NCBI GenBank assembly: GCA_013115125.1
Contig: JABANN010000532.1
Span: 1-22,746, forward strand
Length of the DNA: 22,746 nt
Origin: Perkinsus olseni
Taxonomy: Eukaryota > Perkinsozoa > Perkinsida
Direction of reading: 5' to 3'
The notes below the pieces were generated by a model that worked only from the letters and a program-made list of their open reading frames with translations, was not told the origin of the DNA and did not search any database. Shown one piece after another: positions 8,785 through 19,385 of the stretch; positions within the stretch are counted from its first letter, which is position 1; every line of letters starts with the position of its first letter. Made by a program: the position numbers and the translations under genes.

Positions 8785-10800
8785 AGATACCATCCACAGA
8801 GATACGGCAGTGCACGTCGTGTATAACAGCACAAAGGGAGGGTTATTGTGATTTAACCTATTTCTGGGATAGACCCAATAAGGTAGTAGTAGTAGTAGTA
8901 CTCATTGCGATGAGTATCATCATTGTGTTGACATTAGATGTGGTTGTTGTGGGATGAATATGAGATATTATGTCGTAATACTGGTATAACGGAAGGCCTT
9001 ATCACTAATAATAAAATACTCAGAGGAGGAGGGAGGGATATCATCAGTACCGCAGGGATACAATCCAACCACGATACACGACAAAAGCAGAAGAATAATG
9101 ATAATAAAGACGCTGCTGGTGCTGCTGCTATTCACGTCCCATTGGATGATCCAGAGAAGGAGGCCAAAAGGAAGAAACGACGGGAATATCGAGCTAGGAA
9201 GAAGCTGAAACAACAGGTGATAACCATAATCATCATAATCATCCAAAAGTACTATCATTATTATTGTTGTTAATCAAATTGATTAAATTAGTACTTATTG
9301 TTCTACTTACTATTATCATCGATGAACATAATACTGATTATGATTAACAGGCTGGAATATGGAAAGCAAGAGTGAAGGAAGAGAATAATACTAGTATATA
9401 TATTAGTGGCCTGCCTGATGATTCTACCGTTGAGGAATTGTAAGTGGGACCTAGTTGGACGAGAATAAATTATATCTTATTAATTTTTATAGATACGATT
9501 TATTCACGTTAGCCGGTGCTATCAAGAGAGACCTTGAGACGGGACATTATAAAATAAAGATATACGGTTTGAATGATGATGATAAGAACAACAAAAATAA
9601 TGGGAGTAGTTGGGGTATGGAACAAGAGGAGGAGGGAGAGAAGAAGAGGGTCTCTACATCATCATCGTCATTACGTCGTACTGGTGATGCACTAATATCA
9701 TATCAATCAGTTGAATCAGTACCGATAGCTATTGATAGATATGATGATTATAAACTGAGGGAGGATTGCAGGTGATACACAACAACAACAACAGCAAAGA
9801 GTAGTAGTACTGCTATTGTTACTATTACCATAGGATACACGTAGCAAGAGCGTCGTTCGATCATCATTATGGTGACAGCACCGTCAAGCCGGATAAGGTC
9901 GATAATACGCCTGATGATGATGTTGCCAATCATTTGGATAATGATACATTAAAAGTGATGGCCAGCAGAAATAATAAAAGAAGACTAAAATTACTAGAGT
10001 TGCGGAGAAAGGAGGTGGAAGCTGCTGCTAGTTGGGAGGATGATCAGGCTGGCAGAGATAGAGCATGGAAACCTATCATAGTACTTAAAGGTACTAGTAC
10101 CGATAATGCTACCAATACTACTACTACTACTGATGAGGGCGGTGGTGGTGGTGATGTTAGGTATGTATACTGTACAAGAGGCTAACAGCGATCATGCAGA
10201 AGAGATATACGCAGCGATCAAACAGGATGTCCAATCTGGTAATAACAACAGCACTGTTAATGGTTATAATAATGATCCTAATAGTAATGATGATGATTGT
10301 GCTTTTCAGAGATGTGTAAATTTGGCGAAGTTAAGAAGGTAGTCGTCATAGAGGATTCCCTTGACGCTTATGTCTGCATCAAATTCAAGACAATGGACGA
10401 AGCGCAGAATGCAGCAGCAAATTTGGCATCCAATAATCTAACAATACCATCAACAGTAACATCATCTACAGCTGCTGTTGATCGAAAAGCTAGTGATATG
10501 TTCTTCCACGACGGCCGTGATTTGAAGTCTAGACCGATAATACCACCTCCTACCCCTTCTAATAACAGTGTTGCTGGTAGTAGTAGTAGCAGCATCAGCA
10601 ATAATACTAACAGTATTTATGATGATATTAATACCGTAACAAGAGTAACTGATGATAAGGCTACTGAGCGAGAGAAAGACTGGGAACGCTATTTGGACGG
10701 AGATGATGATTCAAGTGATGATGAAGATGAAGATGATGATGAATTTATCATACACGAAGAAGAAGGTGAAGAAGAAGATACTCTTCATCCGCCAGAATAA
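8164..10800 (+). CDS. HTATSF1: HTATSF1/CUS2-type U2 snRNP splicing factor
   Basis: Tat-SF1/Cus2 binds SF3B1 and helps U2 snRNP fold and engage the branch point. The N-terminus has a GYF_2-like module (WWFIDN, GPYTVSQMGVLF, VWKAPDGEWRALKQ), as in the plant homologue ELF9. A Cys pair plus GYCDLTYFWD stretch follows, then a basic helix (EKEAKRKKRREYRARKKLK). RRM1 has RNP2 IYISGL at about residues 281-286. The family linker ends RDRAWKPIIVLKGMYTV. RRM2/UHM has EMCKFGEVKKVVVIED and AYVCIKF. The tail is strongly acidic after DWERYLDGDD. Exons are 8164-8430, 8491-8643, 8787-8882, 8938-9216, 9351-9439, 9493-9771, 9834-10090, 10161-10238 and 10310-10800, giving 663 codons including the stop. The UHM Arg-x-Phe loop appears as GRDLKSR, with Leu in place of Phe, which could alter ULM peptide binding. 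It is notable beside so many unusual introns. Confidence 0.9.
8716..8784 (+). repeat. (GTT)23 microsatellite in an intron
   Basis: Twenty-three GTT units form the 3' half of intron 2 (8644-8786) of the splicing-factor gene, directly before the TTAG acceptor. They take the place of a pyrimidine tract. Confidence 0.85.
9217..9350 (+). other. intron with nested self-complementary segments
   Basis: This 134-nt intron of the splicing-factor gene contains at least three nested inverted repeats. The outer pair is TCATAATCA near the donor and TGATTATGA near the acceptor. The middle pair is AAGTACTA and TAGTACTT. The inner hairpin is TTAATCA-AAT-TGATTAA. If folded, almost the whole intron becomes one rod and the splice sites come close together. 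Confidence 0.6.
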
Positions 10801-11133
10801 CTTATTCCTATTATCATCACCATCATCATATTCTTATCATTGACGTACTTATTATTACTGTCTCAGTAGTATGCGGATTGTTGTGTTATCGCCCAGCTGT
10901 ATCCCCTGTTGTATATCGTCGTGGCCGCCGCCGCCCAGCTTATTGTGTCGAGGTGTCCCCTTCCAGGTCGTTTCTAGCTATCTGTCTCCCTTTCACCTAG
11001 TGCTGCTGTTGTTGTTGATGCTTCTCTCGTGGCTGTTATCGTTAATACTTAGTGTTGCTTTTCAGTTTTCCCTCAGTGTTATTCTCATCCCCTCCTCCTC
11101 CCCTTGTATTATCCTCACTCACCAGTAGCAAGA
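10801..11133. other. pyrimidine-rich spacer / leader of glutamine synthetase
   Basis: The 333 bases between the two genes are strongly C/T-rich on the + strand, with several TTTTCAG or CTCAG-like acceptors at about 11060-11075. A hydrophobic frame at 10871-11128 is a by-product of this composition. The signal would suit a 5' leader intron, or a trans-splicing acceptor if the organism uses a spliced leader; the latter is inference only. Confidence 0.45.
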
Positions 11134-12635
11134 ATGACTACAGCAAGAACTGATGCTATATCATCTATGGTTGAAAGGGCAGTTGATACATCATATAGTG
11201 AAGAGAATGATGATGAGCATGCTAACCATACATCTCCCTCCTCATCATCATCAGTAGCTTCATCATTTGGTACGCATGTATTCTCTACACGTGTTATGGA
11301 GTCCAGACTACCATCACATATCTATCATCATATACTATCATGCATCAGAACACGTTGCATGATAGATGCACAAGTTGCTGATACGGTTGCATCAGCGATG
11401 AAGGATTGGGCACTACACTATGGTGCTACCCATTTTACACATGTATTCTACCCTTATACAGGATCAACTGCCGAGAAGCATGATAGTTTCATCGAACCAA
11501 GAGGTGATGGCACTGCTTTCACCAAGTTTGATGGCAAAGCCTTAATGCAAGGTGAACCAGATGCAAGTTCATTCCCTCATGGTGGTATTAGAGATACTTA
11601 CGAGGCTAGAGGCTATACAGCATGGGATGTAACATCACCTGCATATCTTATGGATAAAGGTGGTTGTTTAACATTATGTATACCAACTGCATTTGTATCA
11701 TACAATGGTGAAGTTATTGACCTTAAAACGCCTTTATTAAGATCTATGGATGCTGTATCTATCGCGGCCAAAAGATTGGTGTCACACTTTGTTGGTGATG
11801 ATGAGGATGTTGATGAAGTCGTAAGTTATGTTGGTCCCGAACAAGAGTATTTCTTGGTCGATAAGAAGTTAGCGGTATTGAGACCAGATATCATGACCTG
11901 CGGGAGGACTCTGTTCGGTGCTACACCATCTAAGACTCAGCAATTTGATGATCATTATTTCGCCTCTATACCCGATAGAGTGCTCAAGTTCATGTCGGAG
12001 ACTGAGCGAAGACTCTATACTCTCGGGGTACCTATCAAATGCCGTCATAATGAGGTGGCTCCTGGGCAGTTCGAGATAGTACCACTTTATGAAACGGCTA
12101 ATATTGCATCTGATCATCAACATTTGGTTATGCAAATATTGAGGAATACTGCAAGTAAACATGGCTTCAAATGCATGCTACATGAGAAGCCTTTTACTGG
12201 TGTTAATGGTTCTGGTAAGCATATCAATTGGAGTCTAGGAAACGCTAATCAAGGTACTACTCAGGATTGGATTAATAATAGTCTCTCGTTGTCATTGTTG
12301 TTGTTAGGTAACTTCTTCAACCCTACTGAGAACCCTGCTTCTAATACATTATTCCTCATGTTTGTATCGGCTGTCATCAGGGCAGTTGATATCCACGCTG
12401 GTTTACTCAGAGGTTGCGTTGCATCAGCTTCTAATGACTGTAGACTAGGTAATAATAATACTAACATCTTCGTTATTAATACATTCATTAATAGGTGGTG
12501 AAGAAGCGCCCCCAGCTGTTATATCAGTATATCTTGGTGATCAGCTTGGTGATGTATTTGATCAAATCAAGCATAGTGTACCTGCTCATGAAAGGAATGG
12601 TTCGGGTGATTTCACATTAGAGACCAGAGTAAGTC

Positions 12636-12697
<62 letters not shown>

Positions 12698-13716
12698 GAG
12701 CCTCATGATCGCTACTACCTATTATTCTTATCATACTCAGGTAAGACGTAGTTCCCTCTCATTGGGTGCTAGTACTCTTCCTGATATCAATAAAGATGCT
12801 GGTGATCGTAATCGTACAAGTCCTTTTGCTTTTACCGGCAATCGTTTCGAGTTCCGTGCTGTTGGATCTGAACAATCCCTTGCTCCTGCTACCATCGTAC
12901 TCAATACTATCATGGCAGAGAGTCTTGATGTGCTCACTGATATGCTGGAGGAACGTTTACATTCTAAGCAACACCCTGCTACAGCCTTAGAGTATGCCGC
13001 TAAGGCCGTTATACGGGATAATTATCGTGAGCATGGCCGTGTGGTATTCAATGGTGATGGTTATTCTGATGCATGGAAGGCCGAGGCACATAGACGTGGT
13101 CTTAAAAATCTAACTCAAGCTCCCCAAGCTATAGCGGAATATGGTGCACCCGAGACTATAGAAATGTTTGAGAAGTGCAGTGTGCTCAGTGAGAGCGAGC
13201 TAATGGCCCAAAAGGAGGTATTCCTGGATAAGTACACTAAGAAGGTCGGTGTCGAGGTTAACTGTGCTTTGAGGATGGTACGTAGTACGATATTACCGGT
13301 TTGTCGTCGTTATCAATCACAATTGGCCCAAGATGTTATTAATGTGAAGGAAGCACTCGGTGTTGAATCCGCTGCTGCTACTGCTAAGGATGAATTGATA
13401 GATCTTACCAACACTATTGATGATATGTGTGATAGAACGAGACATCTTGAGAAGGAGAGGGATGCTCTACAGGATGATGATGATGATGATGATGATGAGA
13501 TGGCACGTGCAGAGTAAGTCAGCTCCTCTTCGTGATGCTCTAGTCTTCCCTCGAAGATGACCAATTATCGCTATATTATCATTGTTCAGATTCGCTGCAG
13601 AGCATTTGGTGCCTTCCCTAGAGGCTTTGCGTGAACCAGTCGATCAATTGGAGACTATCGTCTCCAATGATATGTGGCCTTTACCTACTTATCAAGAGTT
13701 ACTTCATATGAAGTAA
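11134..13716 (+). CDS. glutamine synthetase type III (GSIII)
   Basis: The enzyme makes glutamine from glutamate, ammonia and ATP. The type III signature is unmistakable: N-terminal [20 protein letters not shown], metal/glutamate-binding [10 protein letters not shown] (about residue 235), [16 protein letters not shown] (about 304), [10 protein letters not shown] (about 360), the type III block [20 protein letters not shown] (about 488-507) and the C-terminal [13 protein letters not shown]. Exons 11134-12253, 12308-12448, 12495-12628, 12741-13513 and 13590-13716 sum to 765 codons including the stop, slightly longer than the usual 700-730. The extra length is a Ser-rich N-terminus and an Asp run encoded by (GAT)n at 13473-13498. 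ATG 11134 is the first start in frame with the domain. The first 1.1-kb exon is uninterrupted, unlike the other genes here. Two of its four donors are the standard GTAAGT. GSIII is typical of cyanobacteria, some bacteria and diverse protists. No targeting peptide is obvious, so it is probably cytosolic. Confidence 0.97.
12635..12697 (+). repeat. (CAA)21 microsatellite in an intron
   Basis: Twenty-one CAA units fill the 5' half of intron 3 (12629-12740) of the glutamine synthetase gene, starting six bases after the donor GTAAGT. A complementary GTT run is absent, so this intron does not fold end to end. Confidence 0.85.
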
Positions 13717-13899
13717 TCCTAGGCTGCTCATGCTGCTGCTGTTGTAATGTTTATGTCACTTTGTTTTCTACAGATCTTCTACTGCACCATAGCCTTACTA
13801 CTAGTGGTTCTCTTCGATATAATATCGTCGGTTGTTCTGCTGTAGTAGCTATCGGTATTTTACTATCTTTGTCGTTCTCGTCGTAAAGGTATATTCTTC
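13717..13899 (+). other. spacer after glutamine synthetase
   Basis: This short intergenic stretch has a TGC repeat near 13725-13745 and a pyrimidine-AG (TTTTCTACAG) at about 13764-13773. It probably holds the 3' UTR of the upstream gene and the leader of the small ORF. Confidence 0.4.
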
Positions 13900-14217
13900 A
13901 TGAGTTTTCCGTACTGGAAAAGGTCGACGTTCCCGCAGCGTACAATCGTATTCGCTGCTGCAGGTTTGGTAGTCCTCTCACTGTGGGTCCGTCATCCTTA
14001 TCGTCATGTTGTCAATACCTTACCATCAATACCTTTTTCTGCATTGTCTTTTCCCGACGTTCGCGGAGTTCGCCGCCGTACGGTGTCATCGATTGTTGAG
14101 TTTTCGTCAAGTTCGGAGGGGAAGATATTAGTTAATTTATCGGGATACATAGAAGCCGCAGCGAGGGTGAAAGAAGTTAAATACGCATTTATTGTCCTGG
14201 CGCTAGTATTGTCTTGA
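13900..14217 (+). CDS. small hypothetical membrane protein, 105 residues
   Basis: I do not recognise this frame. It is uninterrupted, has no trinucleotide repeat and is richer in GC and CpG than its surroundings. It begins MSFPYWKRSTFPQRT, continues into one strong hydrophobic segment (IVFAAAGLVVLSLWV), then has a basic Arg-rich stretch (RGVRRRT) and a hydrophobic C-terminus (YAFIVLALVLS). The layout suits a small protein with one or two membrane segments. It lies 183 bases after the glutamine synthetase stop and about 180 bases before the convergent large gene. It could also be the single coding exon of a longer transcript. Confidence 0.4.
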   Translation: MSFPYWKRSTFPQRTIVFAAAGLVVLSLWVRHPYRHVVNTLPSIPFSALSFPDVRGVRRRTVSSIVEFSSSSEGKILVNLSGYIEAAARVKEVKYAFIVLALVLS

Positions 14218-14394
14218 AAAGCTTTCCCTCACACTATAACTCAATAATGCTTCTCGTTGCAACGATAAATCATGCTGCATGTGTCAGCAGGGGTGTGGTA
14301 GCAATACGGACGGTATATGTGGTCTACGAAGTCTCGAGAGGTGTATATCATGCCGGATCTGATGATGATCGATGATATACCTCCTACCTAATCA
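14218..14394. other. convergent spacer
   Basis: There is no gene in this stretch in either direction. It holds the 3' end of the small ORF and the 3' UTR of the large minus-strand gene. A self-complementary ATC/GAT patch at about 14357-14378 (GATGATGATCGATGATATAC) can form a weak hairpin. Confidence 0.4.
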
Positions 14395-15567
14395 TCATAA
14401 CCTTACCAATGGATCATCCCCACCCCTCAATACAGATTGAGGATTCAACACCACCTCTAAAGCGTCCTTCAACCATAGGCATCGGAGAGGTACCTCAGGA
14501 GAGCCTCCCTTGGGTGATGGAGGGGTGGCAGGGTGGTGAGCTACACCATCATGTTGATGATGGTCTCCTGCAAAGAACCATCCAAACTATGAGAAGGCTC
14601 CTCTTACCCAATGTATGATCGAAAGCTAAATGATCCAGAAGACGTAGGAATTTCGATAATGGTGGGATAGCGGGAGCAGCGGAGGGCATTGGAGGTAACG
14701 ATGGCAGATAGCCAATACCATATATGATGTCATACCTAAACACGGGGGAGGGTGGAGTCAGCGACCGACCATACATCATGATGACCGTACAGTGATATTA
14801 TCGTTATAGCCTCTTCTTCTGCTGCTGCCTCCTCTTCCGTACGCCTTATCAGTAATACATCCCCAAAGGCCTGTATCAAGTCCTTGATACTATCAGATAA
14901 CGATGTCTTTAGGGTGAGATAGAACATTGCCCGCTGTACAAGAGGGTGACATCTCTTAGTTACCTGCAATAGATACACACCATCAGCTAACATCTTATAC
15001 CCTATTAGTGACATAATCACATCATGATGGCGATAGCTGTCTGGGGAATATCTTATACAATCTGTTCTTGTTAGCTTCATGTTGTCATCATCATCATCCT
15101 CCGTGTCCGATAGTTTGTATTTTTCGGCATTCCTCTTCGATCGTCCAATGAGGAAGTCGCTCGGCCCATGGTGCTGCCCATCTCGCTGCTGCTTCTCGGA
15201 CCTTCAAAGAGAGTACCACTCCAACCGCTGCTTGTCGCTACTCCCATCTCCTCCATTCCTCTGCTATGTTCTGTCTGATATCGTCTGGGGACACCTCCTC
15301 CTCGACAGCCGATCCAACCTCGGTGAGGTATTCGCACCTTCGATGGTACTGGCAGGAACCCCTCGTGATTATTAGACAACACTACCACAACTTGATAGCC
15401 CACTCTGGTAGTGGACGACTAGTGGACCCATCATCAGACCAGAGGGGTGAAAGAATATCCACTAAGGAGGAGGTGTTGGGAGATGAGATGTTGAGTATCT
15501 GCTGGTGAGGACTACTTCAAGCTTCAGAGAGGTGACAGGTCGATACCGTAATGTCTCTAACTTTCGG

Positions 15568-15605
<38 letters not shown>

Positions 15606-16068
15606 GCCATGCTGCCTTACATAAATGCATGAGGATTGTAATAAAAGCAGCAGCAGCATCCATGATACATGAGCATGTACATCGTGCCATATCATCTTCA
15701 ATGGGATGACGTAACGATAATAGATCAGTGAATAAGACTTTTATATTATTAAAAGGTAGAGTATACCACGCCTTCGGTATCAATAATATCGGGCTACTCG
15801 TTCCCATTGGTAATAGATACCTGATGATGTCGATGATAACGTATCGTGAGTCCCCCTCCTCCTCATACTACTTTGCTGAATAAAGGTTGGATCTCCATAT
15901 TTCATACACTTCCACAGGGTCAATCCATGATGATGATGATGATGATGATGAGCCTCGGAAGGAGGTGCTCATCTGTAATTACGACACATGATACTACTAC
16001 TCATAATCATCATGTAGTCCATTATTACGATATAGGTTATGACATCTCTCAGTTCACGACTGTTCTGC

Positions 16069-16108
<40 letters not shown>

Positions 16109-18594
16109 AGACAACTGCCAGTTGGTCATCAGCATTCGGGCCGTCATTATTCTCATCATTCGTACGTGCTTCCCTTCCATTCACCTAACATTGGCCAATA
16201 CTGATACCTCCTCCTCCTCCTACCACCACACTACAGCACCGTTCGGTGAGTATCCTCATCATGGTGGAGGTTGCCCCTTACTCCACCACTGATATTATTA
16301 ATATTCAACTTATCAATAGTATCAGCAACAACACCATCTAGAGTGTGCAAGAGATCTGTGATAATGCTATTGAGCTCCTGTTGAGTATTGGTCTGAGTAT
16401 CATGTACCATCCCTTCATTCAGTAGGAGTATCATCATTACCATCCAATATGTGATATGCTGTACCCTTTGCTGTAATACCCGCCTTTCTACTCCAACTAC
16501 ACCATCACCTAATGCCTCATTATCGAATATCGAGAGTACCTGAGCGGAGTGCCTCCCAAGTGATGAGCGAGAGAAGAAGCAGTAGTGGTGTACCGTATCA
16601 GGTATGGAATCCTTCTTGTAGTTATCATCGTGTCCTCCTCTATAAGGCGTCCCCTCATCCAGCGCTGTATGTGCATCATCAACTTCTGTACCTCCTCCTT
16701 TTTCTGCTGTTGTTGTGGTTGTTGTGGTAGTGGTAGCCAGGTTGGTCCATTGAATGAGTTGCAATGATAGTTTGAGCTCGTTGAGTGCCAAAGCTCTGCA
16801 TCAATGATGAGTAGTAGTAGTAGTAGGAGTAGTAGTAGTAGTAGTAGTAGTAGTAGCATCTTACTTCCCGTAGGCAGTGGTATTATCATTCCATCTACGC
16901 ACCAATTGTGGTATACAATCTTCCTTTATCTGCTTATACTCCTCGAGGACTTTCTTATCTGACAATAATAGACATAGAATGACTGATAGCAGCAGGTACC
17001 GTTACATATAGACAGAGATACATGCATCCACAATGTTGTGGTAGTGCTGCTACGTTCTTGTTGCTGTTCATAGTAGCTACCAACCTCTTCCGTAATGTAT
17101 CGGTCTACAGTCTTCAACTGCCACCATCATCATAATAAGATTCATCATACTGGTCATGATGATGATGATGATGATGTTGGTTATTACGAAATGATCTTCC
17201 ATCTTGGACACCTCACGTCTGACATCATTCTCTCGCCAAAGCGTCATGTCCCGGAGTTGCATCTTGAGTGTAGCAAGATAGCGTTCAAGCACCTGTAGCC
17301 AGCACTACTACTACTACTACTGCTGATGATGATGCTGCTGGTGGTGGTAGTATGTTGTTGTTACTTTATCGATGAGCTCGCGGCCTAGACCACTCACGGG
17401 TGTCGGTATATGATTGGTGTAACTTGAGGATACACATGAAGCTAGGACTTGATGTAGCATCGGTACCCAACACGACCAGCAGTAGGATTATTATTATTAT
17501 CATCATCGTCCTCCTCTTGTTGCTCCTGTCCCTCCATATTCTTAAGTGATGATGCTTGTGTGGTGCTGCTCGGTAGGTCGGGTAGTTGCCTCAACATTGA
17601 TATAACACTATCAATGAGCATAACATCATAGTTATTAGCATCATCCCCCTCATCATCATCATTGATAGTGAGTAATAGCCTCTCTGCTACTGGTATACCC
17701 ATAACCTGCTCATCATTATCTACCACTATTGGTATCAGCATTACTACCTTGTTGAATATTAATATCAGGTTATCATCTTCCTCTTGTCTATCCCTATACT
17801 CTTCACAATCAGTATACACTCTTATTACGGCATGGACTGCTGATCCAACTGCACCACTACTGCTGCTTCTGCTGCTGGGTAGGGTATCATATACCATTGA
17901 TGGTGGTAGTAGACATCTACTAGTGAGCACCACCACCACTACCATACTATAACAATACTACTACTACCTGCATACTTCCCTAGCCTCCGCGATATGGCTA
18001 GTAGTAGTCGGTGATGAATGCACCTCCTCCTCCTGTTGCTGCTGCTGCAGTAATTGTATAATTGAGTAGATGGAATCATTGGCTTCAACGAGTGATGTAG
18101 CATTACCATCCTTGAGGGTGAGTAGATCACTATCAGTCATCAATATGAGTATCTATTATTATTATCAGTAGTAGTAGCGTGATATAAAGAATAATACACG
18201 ACATCAGTGTTCTGTTTTATCACTACCGGGACAACTAACCGCTGCTGCTGCTGCTGCTGTTGCTGCTCCTTGCTGTTGTTGTTGTTGGGTTGATCATCAT
18301 CGTCTTGCTCCTCTCTTGAGGCTACCATCTTCATTATAACCTCCTTCCACATATCCTGTATATACTCATACACTTCTCCAGGTGTACGACCACGAGTTGG
18401 ATCACCATCATTGGAAGTGGGATGATTCATGTATCTACAGCATATGTATCCTCTCTTGCACCGTACTAACACTTCTATTATTCATCATCATGCCAGTACT
18501 CATCAGTATTACTCATGTATATCCATTATATGCCATATAAGAGGCGATACAGCATCATCGTGGATATCATCCTCTTGGGTAGAGGTGCTGGCTG

Positions 18595-18628
<34 letters not shown>

Positions 18629-19338
18629 AAGTCTGCTTACTAGATTATCATTGTATACTATATCCGGTATAATAATCATAACAAACCTATACATATGAAG
18701 ATGATGATCACTAGTAATCAGCAACTACCACTATTACTTCAACGTGTGATTATCTTTATTAATCGCTGCCTGATGTTCTTGTTCATCCAGTAGGGTATGC
18801 AGTATGGCATCACCAGTAATGGTATTGATAGCCCTGGTCCTTAGATCATATCCCGATCGCAGGAATTGGGGATCTCTATACAGTAACTATAGTAATATGA
18901 CATTATCATTGGAATAGTGTTAATAACCTGCCATAGTAGCAGTAGCAGTAGTGGTTACATAATTCATGACGTTGGTGATGATGACGGCGACGACGCCCTC
19001 ATCATCATGTTCATCTTCCCTCTCTGTTCTTAAACCGATAGTCGGAGTGTTATTGAGCTTGGTACCCCATCCTTCGTGATGATGATCACTATCATCACTC
19101 TGAGCAGGAATGAATGATATACTCATCATATGCTTCTACTAGCGGCATGATGATGATGACGATGAGCATTATCATCCCTACCACCTCTCCTTCATGATGA
19201 CGATGATGAGGATTATTATCATCATTATCCATCCTCATAAAATCATTACACCATTGCCTCCATGTTTCCATCTATTGAATTATAATCATCAATACAAGAG
19301 TGATGGTATGATATTACACTAGTAGTAGTGGGAATACT

Positions 19339-19385
<47 letters not shown>

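Noticed and set aside
10871-11128. hydrophobic 85-residue frame upstream of glutamine synthetase
   Set aside because: It is Leu/Ser/Pro-rich because the spacer is pyrimidine-rich, has no protein motif and overlaps the leader of the next gene.
14409-14618. 69-residue + strand frame starting MDHPHPSIQIED
   Set aside because: The opposite strand carries the last exon of the large gene in matching phase after a GT-AG intron, so this frame is probably its shadow.
17442-17945. whole 167-residue minus frame as one continuous exon
   Set aside because: Part of it (GSAVHAVIRVYTDCEEYRDR) is likely coding, but internal GTAGTAATG donors and repeat runs suggest that it contains introns; I did not list it as a separate gene.
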